Origin: Acetobacter fallax
GTDB taxonomy: Bacteria; Pseudomonadota; Alphaproteobacteria; Acetobacterales; Acetobacteraceae
Length of the DNA stretch: 45,879 bases
NCBI RefSeq assembly: GCF_011516735.1
Contig: NZ_WOSX01000028.1
Location: forward strand, 1 to 45,879
Reading direction: 5' to 3'
The notes under the pieces: model-generated
Told to the model about the DNA's origin: nothing
What the model saw: only the letters and a program-made list of their open reading frames with translations
The model's database searches: none
Program-made: the position numbers and the translations under genes
Shown here: one piece after another, positions 32,769-40,959 of the stretch
How positions within the stretch are numbered: the first letter of the stretch is position 1
How the letters are laid out: every line of letters begins with the position of its first letter

Positions 32769-35072
32769 TCAGCCAGCGATCCGGATTGGCGCGGCCGACG
32801 CGATACTCGGCACCACTTTGACCGGAATAGCCTTGGCGGCTGGCGTACCGCTGACCTCGTCATAAAAATCAAGCGGCAGGAGCGGATTGAGTTCCGGGTA
32901 ATATCCCGCGATGGCGCCACGCGGCATGGGGTAGTCAAGAATCGTCAGCCCATCAACGTACCGACGGCGTCCGTCCTCGCTATAGGTTTCCAGACCGATG
33001 ACCGCTCCGTTCTCCAGTCCCCGATCTTCGCGATCCTCCCTGTTCATGAAAATGACGAGGCGGTTGTTGTACACACCACGATACCGGTCGCTGTTGCTGT
33101 AGATCGTGGTGTTGTACTGATCATGCGAGCGGATTGTCGCCAGACGCAGCATGGCCGGATCCTCGATCACGTCATTGACCTCAAGCCCCGGCATGACAAT
33201 GAAGTTCGCCTTGCCGTTCGGCGTTTTCCAGACGCGTCGGCGCGGCGGAATATCGAGATGAAAACCGTGAGGATCTTTCATCTTCTCCGAAAAATCAGTG
33301 TAAATCTCGGGATAGACCTCCGCGATCCTGTCACGGATCAGTGTATAATCCTCGATATAATCCGCCCACGATGTCTTCGAATGAGGCAGCGTTGCCATTG
33401 CCACGCGGCAGATGATCTCCGTTTCCGGTTTCACATCCGGGCTGACCGGTTCGAACACACCGCGCGACGGGGTCACGTTCGACATCGCATCCTCGATGGT
33501 GACGAACTGCTCACCTCTGGATGTCCGGATGATCTCGGAGCGGGACACGACCGGCAGGATCAGTGCATCTTTGCCGTGAACCAGATGGCCACGATTGAGC
33601 TTGGTTGTGACGTTGACTGTCAGGTTCAGCCGTCCCATCGCCGCATAGGAGCGCTCGGTATCAGGGATGGCGCGGGCGAAATTGCCGCCCATGCCAAAAA
33701 ACACCTTCGCGGTGCCCTCTTCCATGGCCGCAACCGCTTCAACGACATGATGACCGTGCTCACGCGGCGGTTCGAAGCCAAAAACATCGCGTACGCGGTC
33801 GAGATACGCTTGTGTCGGCTTCTCGTCGATGCCGACCGTGCGGTCGCCCTGCACATTGGAATGTCCCCGGATCGGCGCGATACCTGCACCCTTTTTCCCA
33901 AAATTCCCTTTAAGGAGCAGCAGACTCGCCACCTGCTGAACAAGGTGAGAACCTTCCTGATGCTGCGTCAGCCCCATCCCGTAGCAGATGATCGTAGCGT
34001 TCGATTTTGCGTAAATTCCGGCAATCCGACGGATCTGTTCTTCAGACACTCCGGATATCCGGGTGATATCCACCCAGGAGACGGACATGACATCCGCGCG
34101 CAAAGCCTCCAGCCCCGCCGTGTGTTCCGCGATAAAGTCCTGATCCAGAACCTTCTCGCCACGCTCTTCGGCTTCGAACAGCGCACGCATCATGCCTTTG
34201 AAAATGGCCAGATCGCCGCCGATCCGGACATGCACGAATTCGCTGGAAATCGCGGTTGAACCGAACGTCCCCATCTGCAGGATGTCCTGCGGCTCGGTGA
34301 AGCGGATCAGCGCACGTTCGGGCATCGGGTTGATCAGCACGATCGGGATACCGCGTTTGCGCGCCTCCACGAGGTTTGTCATCATCCGCGGGGAATTGGT
34401 GCCCGTATTCTGTCCGATAACGAAGATTGCCTCGGCATGCTCGAAATCGGCCATGACAATCGTGCCCTTGCCAATCCCGATGGACGGCGGGAGCCCCCGC
34501 GACGTCGGTTCATGACACATGTTCGAACAGTCGGGGAAGTTATTGGTGCCGAATTCGCGTACGAAGATGGAATAGAGGAACGCTGTTTCGTTGGCAGTTC
34601 TTCCGGATGTATAGAACTCCGCCTGATGCGGGCTTTCGAGCGCCTGGAGGTGCTTGCCGATCAGCGCGAACGCATCGTCCCATGCGACCGGAACGTATTT
34701 GTCGGTTGCCGCATCATAGCGCATGGGCTCGGTCAGGCGCCCCTGCATCTCCAGCCAGTAATCGCTGCGCTCCATCAGTTCCGTGACGGTATGCCGGGCG
34801 AAAAATTCCCGCGTGACGCGCGCTTTGGTCACCTCATGCGCCAGCGCCTTGGCGCCGTTTTCGCAGAATTCGAGTGTCTTGCGATGATCGGGATCAGGAA
34901 AGGCACAACTCGGGCACTTGAAGCCACCGGGCTGGTTCATCGCAAGCAGACCGCGTGATCCCTTGACCAGGACGCTCTGTTCCATGAGGACCCTGGCTGT
35001 CGCGTTCGCGGCGCCCCATCCTCCGGCCGGATGATGGTAGGGCTTGAATTCAGATTCTTTTTCTTTGCTCAT
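32769..35072 (-). CDS. FdhF/YdeP-family molybdopterin oxidoreductase
   Basis: A 767-residue cytoplasmic bis-MGD oxidoreductase with no Tat signal. Near the N-terminus Cys53, Cys56 and Cys70 (FKCPSCAFP...LEFCENGAK) form the Fe-S-binding pattern of the FdhF/YdeP group. Cys185-His186 in SNMCHEPTS corresponds to the Sec/Cys-His pair that ligates Mo in formate dehydrogenases. Partner proteins are unknown, and reduction of formate-like or other small molecules is possible; YdeP itself is linked to acid resistance. GGGGGAG precedes the ATG at 35,072. It is downstream of a nitrate-reductase-associated-type gene and upstream of moaA, and FdhD in the operon suggests sulfuration. Confidence 0.87.
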   Translation of the reverse strand: MSKEKESEFKPYHHPAGGWGAANATARVLMEQSVLVKGSRGLLAMNQPGGFKCPSCAFPDPDHRKTLEFCENGAKALAHEVTKARVTREFFARHTVTELMERSDYWLEMQGRLTEPMRYDAATDKYVPVAWDDAFALIGKHLQALESPHQAEFYTSGRTANETAFLYSIFVREFGTNNFPDCSNMCHEPTSRGLPPSIGIGKGTIVMADFEHAEAIFVIGQNTGTNSPRMMTNLVEARKRGIPIVLINPMPERALIRFTEPQDILQMGTFGSTAISSEFVHVRIGGDLAIFKGMMRALFEAEERGEKVLDQDFIAEHTAGLEALRADVMSVSWVDITRISGVSEEQIRRIAGIYAKSNATIICYGMGLTQHQEGSHLVQQVASLLLLKGNFGKKGAGIAPIRGHSNVQGDRTVGIDEKPTQAYLDRVRDVFGFEPPREHGHHVVEAVAAMEEGTAKVFFGMGGNFARAIPDTERSYAAMGRLNLTVNVTTKLNRGHLVHGKDALILPVVSRSEIIRTSRGEQFVTIEDAMSNVTPSRGVFEPVSPDVKPETEIICRVAMATLPHSKTSWADYIEDYTLIRDRIAEVYPEIYTDFSEKMKDPHGFHLDIPPRRRVWKTPNGKANFIVMPGLEVNDVIEDPAMLRLATIRSHDQYNTTIYSNSDRYRGVYNNRLVIFMNREDREDRGLENGAVIGLETYSEDGRRRYVDGLTILDYPMPRGAIAGYYPELNPLLPLDFYDEVSGTPAAKAIPVKVVPSIASAAPIRIAG

Positions 35073-35076
35073 GATG

Positions 35077-35595
35077 TCAACGCTCCCCCTGGAGGATGCC
35101 AAATTCTTTCAATGCAGGTACGAAATTTTCGTTCTCATGCTTCGACCTTGCGAGTTTGATCAACGCGAAGCGCTCGAGTGGACTCAGCTTGGCCCATTGC
35201 TCCGGCGCTGGAACCGGAACACCATCCGCCCGTGCCTGAATCGAAACTGCTTCAGGCATACAATCCTCCTCGCGCCAGTCTGCCAGCGTCTGGGGAGGCA
35301 GAAAGCGAACAGGTTCATCTGCCCGGGCGGCAATCAGATCCAGAACAAGGGCGCGGTATGCTTCCTGTTCCGCGGACGTATCGCACAGCATCTCCACCAG
35401 CCTGCCCCGTTCCTCGCGCGACAGGCGGCTCCACTGACGGAGCGTCATCTTGATTCCTACAATATCGAGCTTTTGTCGCGCGATCATGGGAATGCAACGC
35501 AGCGAACCGGCGAAATCGCGCTCGAATTCGAAAATCATGGAGCTTTCAGACATTATGCCGGCTCTTTCGGCCATCAGGAGAGATGCATTTTTCAT
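35077..35595 (-). CDS. Nitrate reductase-associated-type protein
   Basis: A soluble protein of about 172 residues from ATG 35,595, chosen because this ATG overlaps the DUF2474 stop (ATGA). ATG 35,553 (158 residues, starting MSESSMIFEFERDFAG) is an alternative and better matches the conserved start. FEFERDFAGSLRCIPM, ARQKLDIVGIKMTLRQW and LSREERGRLVEMLCDT match the nitrate-reductase-associated family described from cyanobacteria, whose function is not established. It ends five bases before the FdhF-like gene and is probably a partner or maturation factor for that enzyme. Confidence 0.75.
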   Translation of the reverse strand: MKNASLLMAERAGIMSESSMIFEFERDFAGSLRCIPMIARQKLDIVGIKMTLRQWSRLSREERGRLVEMLCDTSAEQEAYRALVLDLIAARADEPVRFLPPQTLADWREEDCMPEAVSIQARADGVPVPAPEQWAKLSPLERFALIKLARSKHENENFVPALKEFGILQGER

Positions 35596-35741
35596 TTGGG
35601 CACCAGAAGATGGAGTAACGAGGCTGCGACGAAGAATGCGGTGGTACTGACAATCCAGATTGCGGCAAGCCACGCCAGCCGGATGCTCAGGTGACGGGAC
35701 GCCCGCGACCCGTCACCCCTTACAACTTCAATGACAGCCAT
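35592..35741 (-). CDS. Cytochrome bd small subunit, DUF2474-type
   Basis: A 49-residue single-span membrane protein: a basic N-terminus (RGDGSRASRHLSIR), then one transmembrane helix from about residue 22 (LAWLAAIWIVSTTAFFVAAS) and a short LLVPK tail. Size, WxxxIWxxS pattern and position right after cydB fit the DUF2474 peptides that accompany CioAB-type cyanide-insensitive oxidases. It overlaps the cydB 3' end by 14 bases and the next gene by three to four. It looks intact although its two partner genes are damaged. Confidence 0.7.
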   Translation of the reverse strand: MAVIEVVRGDGSRASRHLSIRLAWLAAIWIVSTTAFFVAASLLHLLVPK

Positions 35742-36507
35742 CGGCTTCGGACACTTTCCCGCGAAAAACGCGATAGGAGTAAATCGTGTAGGTCAGGATG
35801 ATGGGCAGAAGGATGACGGTCCCGACAAGCTGGAAGAGCTGGCTGGATGGCGGCGACGACACATCCCACAGGGTCAGTGCCGGCGGTACGGCCCAGGGCC
35901 ATACGGCAATGCCCAGACCGGACAGGCACAGAAAGAACCAGCCCAGCGCGCAAAGGAACGGCACGCGCGTGTGTCCCTTTCGCAGACTTGCCACCAGCAG
36001 GGAGCCAAGCACGATCATGACTACCGGCACCGGCGCCACGAACAGAATGTTTGGCCATTCCGTCCAGCGGCGGAGATAAGGCGCATGCAGCAGAGGTGTC
36101 CGGAAACTGACGGCGACAATACATATGAAGAGCCCGATCGCCAGCCGCTCCGCCCGATGACGGCACGAAGCCTCCAGAGCGCCGGTCGTCCGCCACACCA
36201 GCCACGTTGCGCCAGGCAGGGCAGCCAGCATAAGCACGATCGGCAGATAGAAGGCAGGCAGCAGTGTTGCACAGGCGCCCGGGAAAACGCCGTAGAGCAC
36301 GGCGCCGCCCAGAACCATCCATGTCTCATTGCCATCCCGGACCGGCGCGATCGTGCTGATCATGACGTTGCGTCGGCTCTCGTCCCGTTCAAGCATGAAT
36401 AGCATGCCAATTCCGAGATCGAACCCCTCGAGAACGACATAGATCGAGATTGCGGCGATCAGGATGACGGCCCAGATGATCGGCAGCCAGTGTGCGAAAT
36501 CCATCAT
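35728..36507 (-). CDS. cydB: Cytochrome bd oxidase subunit II with internal deletion
   Basis: CioB/CydB-like membrane protein of only 259 residues, about 75-80 shorter than usual. The start (FDLGIGMLF, APVRDGNETWMVLGGAVLYGVFP) and the end (VWPWAVPPALTLWDVSSPPSSQLF...) are conserved. Between LPIVLMLAAL and PGATWLVWRTTGALE the usual stretch with the FRGVAFEFR-like loop and about two transmembrane helices is missing in frame. The protein is therefore probably non-functional, although its reading frame is open. It starts three bases after the end of the damaged cydA remnant. Confidence 0.8.
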   Translation of the reverse strand: MMDFAHWLPIIWAVILIAAISIYVVLEGFDLGIGMLFMLERDESRRNVMISTIAPVRDGNETWMVLGGAVLYGVFPGACATLLPAFYLPIVLMLAALPGATWLVWRTTGALEASCRHRAERLAIGLFICIVAVSFRTPLLHAPYLRRWTEWPNILFVAPVPVVMIVLGSLLVASLRKGHTRVPFLCALGWFFLCLSGLGIAVWPWAVPPALTLWDVSSPPSSQLFQLVGTVILLPIILTYTIYSYRVFRGKVSEADGCH

Positions 36508-36510
36508 CTT

Positions 36511-36997
36511 TCAGGCGCCTTTCGCAGCAGAGACATCGATGACGGCGGGATGTGCGCGCGTCGCCAGAATATCGGATGCGTGTGAAGGATCGGCGTCACA
36601 CTCCCCTTCCTCGGGTTCCCGACCGAGCATCCGGACAAGAATGCCCAGACCCGAGCCGAAAACGACCACGTAGACGACGACAAACACGGTCATCGACACG
36701 ACCATGCTCGACAGTACGACCGGCGAAACACTCTGTGAGGTCCGCAGAAGTCCGTAGACGGTCCAGGGCTGGCGACCGACCTCGGTGGTCACCCAGCCAC
36801 ACAGCAGGGCCAGAAAACCGGCGGGAGCCATGCACAACGCCACGCCATGGAAGGCCGGGCTGGTAAAGAGCGTGCTGTTCCGCCGATGCCACAGCGACCA
36901 GAGCCCGACCAGCATCTGGAAAGATAATATGAACGCCAACGGTAAAGGCGAACTGAAAACGTGCCAGAAGGAACGCTATATCATGAACATTCTGCAT
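36511..36997 (-). pseudogene. cydA: Cytochrome bd oxidase subunit I, truncated and frameshifted
   Basis: Only the two ends of CydA/CioA remain. From ATG 36,997 (after GGAAG), about 26 residues of the true N-terminus are read, ending FQFAFTVGVHIIF, which includes the conserved His of haem binding. The frame then changes: from about 36,935 a different frame continues FQMLVGLWSLWHRRNSTLF, then WVTTEVGRQPWTVYGLLRT and the final helix, i.e. the C-terminal third. Roughly 300 central residues are gone, and the junction is out of frame. Subunit I carries all haems, so the oxidase cannot be active from this locus. Confidence 0.82.
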
Positions 36998-37327
36998 TCA
37001 TAACTTCCAGGATCTTCCCGACATCAGGAAAGATGCCTTTTATTTGAAAAGAGTGAACCTGAATTGACAGTCAGAAGAGCACATCAAATAGCCGACTGAT
37101 AACGCGCAAAATTCCCGCACTGTTCGTTTGAGGAGTATTATAAGATCATTCTTACACAAGCGTCCAAGACCTTCTCGTTATAAAATTATGCGTACTGGTT
37201 ATATAAACAGGAGAATTTGATCTGATATGATTATAGTTTAATATGGACTGAATACGCGACAGAACGAGTAGTCAGAGAATCTGGATACGCAACGCGAGCG
37301 AGCCCTATGGCGAGGAGTTTTTGACCA
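36998..37327. other. AT-rich intergenic region before the DyP gene
   Basis: About 330 bases without a gene, markedly AT-rich compared with the flanks. A TTGACA hexamer is at 37,064-37,069, but no well-spaced TATAAT partner follows, so a promoter is only suspected. Transcription of the DyP-encapsulin pair to the right and of the cyd/fdhF cluster to the left must both begin here. AGGAG at 37,313-37,317 serves the DyP start. Confidence 0.5.
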
Positions 37328-38383
37328 TTGACCACACTTCAGGCCGTCGATGCCAGACTGACCCGGGCCGCCGTCTTCCTGATCATGACGCTGAACGACG
37401 GCAATGATACCGCGATCGGGGCGCAGGTCCGGGACTTGCTGGGCGATATATCCTCGCTGGTGCGGGGAACCGGTTTTCGTATTCCCGATGGTCGCCTGAG
37501 CTGCGTGACCGGAATCGGGTCAAAGGCCTGGGATGTGCTTTTCGGCACGCCGCGCCCGAAAGATCTGCATCCGTTCAGGGAAATTCACGGCGTGCATCAT
37601 GCTCCCTCTACGCCGGGAGACCTTCTCTTCCATATCCGCGCCACGCGAATGGACCTGTGTTTCGAACTCGCGGCCACGATCGTCTCCCGTCTCGAAGGTG
37701 CCGCGACCGTGATCGATGAAGTCCATGGCTTCAAATACTTTGATGAGCGAGATCTGCTTGGGTTTGTGGACGGAACGGAAAACCCGTCTGGCCAGGTGGC
37801 AATCGACTCTACAATCATCGGAGAGGAAGACCCGAACTTCTCAGGTGGCAGCTATGTCATCGTTCAGAAATACCTGCATGACCTGAAAAAATGGAATGCC
37901 ATGGCGGTCGAAACGCAGGAAGACGTCATCGGCCGACACAAGCTTTCCGATATCGAGCAGCGCGATTCCGCCAAAAAGAGTTATGCGCATAATGTTCTGA
38001 CGAACATTGAGGAAAACGGCGAGCAGCTTCAGATCCTGCGTGACAACATGCCCTTCGGACAGGTCGGCAAGGGTGAATTCGGTACCTATTTCATAGGCTA
38101 TGCCCGATCCCCCGCCCGCACGGAACAGATGCTCCAGAACATGTTCGTGGGCAAACCGCCGGGTAACTACGACAGGATTCTGGATGTCAGCACGGCAGTC
38201 ACCGGCGTGCTCTTCTTCATCCCGACGGCCGATTTTCTCGACGGTGCGCCAGACCTGATGCCCTCGATATCGTCTGGCGAAAATGCTGCCGGAAGTCCGG
38301 CTTCCGACACCTGTGTCTCTGCTCACCCGGTTGACGCTACGTCTCTGGGCATCGGCTCACTGAAAGAGGAACCACAAATATGA
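37328..38383 (+). CDS. DyP-type peroxidase, encapsulin cargo
   Basis: A 351-residue dye-decolorizing haem peroxidase. Catalytic Asp148 is in GFVDGTENP, the proximal His is probably His221 in SYAHNVL, and the distal Arg is Arg238 in QILRDNMPFG. A C-terminal linker (310-335) leads to SLGIGSLKEEP, the canonical targeting peptide that docks cargo inside encapsulin shells. The start appears to be a TTG, 10 bases after AGGAG; a stop lies just upstream in frame and no ATG fits. The stop overlaps the encapsulin ATG (ATGA). Predicted to be packaged in the shell and to act in oxidative-stress defence. Confidence 0.92.
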   Translation: MTTLQAVDARLTRAAVFLIMTLNDGNDTAIGAQVRDLLGDISSLVRGTGFRIPDGRLSCVTGIGSKAWDVLFGTPRPKDLHPFREIHGVHHAPSTPGDLLFHIRATRMDLCFELAATIVSRLEGAATVIDEVHGFKYFDERDLLGFVDGTENPSGQVAIDSTIIGEEDPNFSGGSYVIVQKYLHDLKKWNAMAVETQEDVIGRHKLSDIEQRDSAKKSYAHNVLTNIEENGEQLQILRDNMPFGQVGKGEFGTYFIGYARSPARTEQMLQNMFVGKPPGNYDRILDVSTAVTGVLFFIPTADFLDGAPDLMPSISSGENAAGSPASDTCVSAHPVDATSLGIGSLKEEPQI

Positions 38384-39204
38384 ACAATCTCCATCGTCAC
38401 CTCGCGCCGGTTTCCAGCGCTGCCTGGGAGCAGATCGAGGACGAAGCCGCACGCACCCTCCGGCGCCACCTGGCCGGACGGCGTGTCGTTGATACTTCCG
38501 AGCCGAAGGGGCTGTCGTTCGCAGGGATCGGGACCGGCCGCGGCAGCGCGATTCAGGCGCCGAACGACGGCGTGCAGGCCATACAGCGTGAAGTGCGTCC
38601 GCTGGTCGAATTACGTGTTCCGTTCACGTTATCACGTGAAGAGATCGACGCTGTAGATCGCGGTTCCCAGGATTCGGACTGGCAGCCGGTGAAAGATGCA
38701 GCAAAGAAGATTGCGTTTGCCGAAGATCGCGCGATCTTCGACGGTTACAGCGCGGCAGGCATTCATGGCATCCGCGAAGCAACCTCCAATGCCCATCTGA
38801 AGTTTCCGGCATCCGTCAGGGATTATCCCCGCGTCATCACCGAGGCACTCAACGAACTCCGGCTCGCAGGCGTGAACGGTCCTTACTCTGTTGTGCTGGG
38901 CGCGCAGGCCTATACGACCGTGAGCAGTGGTGATGATGAAGGATATCCCGTCCGCAAGCACATCGAGAGCCTGATTGACGGAAAGCTCATCTGGGCCCCC
39001 GCCATCGAAGGCGCGTTCGTGGTGTCCATGCGCGGTGGTGATCTGGTGCTCGATATCGGGCAGGATTTTTCAATCGGCTATCTGAATCATACCGCAGATA
39101 CGGTCGAGTTATATCTGCAGGAGAGCTTCGTCTTTCGCGTCCTCACCACGGAAGCGACGGTGGCAATCGACGCTGCACCCCAGGAGACGACACCGGCGGC
39201 CTGA
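38380..39204 (+). CDS. Family 1 encapsulin shell protein
   Basis: A 274-residue encapsulin (linocin M18/HK97 fold), which self-assembles into a nanocompartment. It matches the family in length and in NLHRHLAPVSSAAWEQIEDEA, the E-loop region VRPLVELRVPFTLSREEIDAVDRG, IFDGYSAAGIHGI, and C-terminal FSIGYLNHTADTVELYLQESFVFRV. The four-base overlap with the DyP gene implies coupled synthesis of shell and cargo. No ferritin-like cargo gene is nearby. Confidence 0.94.
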   Translation: MNNLHRHLAPVSSAAWEQIEDEAARTLRRHLAGRRVVDTSEPKGLSFAGIGTGRGSAIQAPNDGVQAIQREVRPLVELRVPFTLSREEIDAVDRGSQDSDWQPVKDAAKKIAFAEDRAIFDGYSAAGIHGIREATSNAHLKFPASVRDYPRVITEALNELRLAGVNGPYSVVLGAQAYTTVSSGDDEGYPVRKHIESLIDGKLIWAPAIEGAFVVSMRGGDLVLDIGQDFSIGYLNHTADTVELYLQESFVFRVLTTEATVAIDAAPQETTPAA

Positions 39205-39243
39205 CGCCAGGAACGTCTTCGTCTTCTTGTGTTTCGTTTCAGC

Positions 39244-39278
39244 GACATTCTGCCCGGGCTCACTTCGGCCAGAATGTC
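39244..39278 (+). terminator. Hairpin after the encapsulin gene, probable terminator
   Basis: GACATTCTG (39,244-39,252) pairs perfectly with CAGAATGTC (39,270-39,278); one mismatch further in, CCG pairs with CGG, giving a stem of 12 pairs and a nine-base loop. It begins 40 bases after the encapsulin stop. The following tract (AGTTTAACCTTT) is only moderately T-rich, so termination may be inefficient. The rest of 39,279-39,540 shows nothing else recognisable. Confidence 0.55.
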
Positions 39279-39540
39279 AGTTTAACCTTTATGAAAATTC
39301 GACAGGATCACAATTAGTCCCACGATCGCGTTCCTCATGCACCGAGTTTTCTCCGGGAAAATAGAGAAAAAACATCACACATCAGGCAGGAGTACAAGCT
39401 TCATCAAACCTCGCGCCCTGACTGACGGCGCGCCCTAAGAGGAAGACCCGTTATGGTGGGAACGACACGGGACTTTATAAATTTCCAGTGCGTTCCGGAG
39501 CAGCCTGTCGGCACCGCGGAAACGTCTGAACAACAGAGAC

Positions 39541-40959
39541 CTATTTTCCTTCTAATCCATCATGGTCGCGCCATCCGCCCCCGATGGCCCGCACAAGATC
39601 AATGCCACTCATGAGACGGCGCGTATTGACCGTAATCAGGTCTTCGCGCGCCTGCAGTTCAGCCGTCTGGGCAATGACAACCTGCAGGTAATCAACGGCC
39701 CCTTCGCGGTACTGAATACTGGCCAGATGGTCGGTGCGCGTTGCCGCCGTCACCCCTTCCTCCTGCCGCGCGGCGGCGTCGGCCAGATGATTGAGGAGCG
39801 CCAGCTGGTCCTCAACCTCGCGGAAAGCCGTCAGGGTCGTCTGACGGTAACCAGCTGCCGCCTCAGCATATTCTGCATGGGTAAGGGCCAGATTGGCAAA
39901 CCGCCGCCCACCATCAAATATGGCCAGTGTTGCCAGCGCCGGGCCAAGCGCCCACACACCGCTCCCGGCCGAAGCCAGCATACTGGTCGTGGTTTCCGAG
40001 CCACCCATCGCTCCAAGCGTGATGTTGGGAAAGAAAGCCGCCCTTGCCACCCCGACCCGGGCATTGGCCGCTGCCATGTGCCGCTCTGCCGATGCGACAT
40101 CCGGCCTGCGTTCCAGCAGGCGGGCGGGAGCGGCGATGGGAATGACCGGCACGGGCGGCAGGTCCTCCACCGGCGGAATTGAAAAGGTGGAAGGCTGCTC
40201 ACCGATCAGCACGGCAATGGCATGTTCCATCAGCGCGCGGTCCGCCACTTGCTGTTCCAGCCGGGATTGTGTTGTGGTCAGCTGGGTGTGTGCACGGCCT
40301 ACATCCAGTTCATTCGCCGCCCCGCCGACAAAGCGCTTTGTGGTCAGATCCAGCGCTGCGGAATAGGCCGCTATGGTCTTTCGCAACAGGCTGACGCGGG
40401 CATCCAGACCGCGGAGCTGGAAATAATCATCGCCCAGTTCACCTTCCAGACTGAGACGGAGTGATGCGAGGTCGGCCGCGCTTGCCTGGGCGCTGGCCCG
40501 TGCCGCCCTGACCAGATTGCGGATACGACCCCAGATATCCGGCTCCCACGAAACAGTGCCTCCGGATTCATAATCGCGGTATTCGTAATAGTTTCCGTTG
40601 GCAACAAAGAGGGCACGTTCACGCTGTGCGCTGGCTGTTGCATCGATCTGGGGGAAAAAGTCGGCCCGCGCCCGCCTGACCAGCGCCCGCGCCTCATTAT
40701 ATCGCGCCACGGCGGCGGCCAGTTGCGGACTGCCGTGTTCGACCCTGTCCTCCAGCCGGTCCAGATCCTCATCTCCCATAACCGCCCACCACGCCCCCCG
40801 TTGAGCGGTATCGGCGGGCTGTGCCGGTGTCCAGGGTCCGGTTTCCCTGAATGTCACGGGTATGTCAGGGAGTGTGGGCTTATGGTATCGGGGGGCCAGA
40901 TTGCAGCCGCACAGCAGAACGAGGAAGAACAGAACCACCCTGCCCTGCTCAGTTGCCAT
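39541..40959 (-). CDS. Outer-membrane efflux lipoprotein, NodT/OprM family
   Basis: TolC-like outer-membrane channel of 472 residues. From ATG 40,959 a lipoprotein signal ends in LCGC, with Cys19 as the lipidated residue. Two repeats of the outer-membrane efflux domain follow, including TVSWEPDIWGRIRNLVRAARAS and RPDVASAERHMAAANARVGVARAAFFPNI. It is the last gene of an RND operon; it overlaps the adaptor gene by 11 bases. It provides the exit duct for the pump. Confidence 0.9.
   Translation of the reverse strand: MATEQGRVVLFFLVLLCGCNLAPRYHKPTLPDIPVTFRETGPWTPAQPADTAQRGAWWAVMGDEDLDRLEDRVEHGSPQLAAAVARYNEARALVRRARADFFPQIDATASAQRERALFVANGNYYEYRDYESGGTVSWEPDIWGRIRNLVRAARASAQASAADLASLRLSLEGELGDDYFQLRGLDARVSLLRKTIAAYSAALDLTTKRFVGGAANELDVGRAHTQLTTTQSRLEQQVADRALMEHAIAVLIGEQPSTFSIPPVEDLPPVPVIPIAAPARLLERRPDVASAERHMAAANARVGVARAAFFPNITLGAMGGSETTTSMLASAGSGVWALGPALATLAIFDGGRRFANLALTHAEYAEAAAGYRQTTLTAFREVEDQLALLNHLADAAARQEEGVTAATRTDHLASIQYREGAVDYLQVVIAQTAELQAREDLITVNTRRLMSGIDLVRAIGGGWRDHDGLEGK

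Noticed and set aside
32604..34259. A 551-codon frame antisense to moaA and the FdhF-like gene
   Set aside because: The minus strand clearly encodes conserved molybdoenzyme sequence; the antisense frame is a composition effect and shows no domain.
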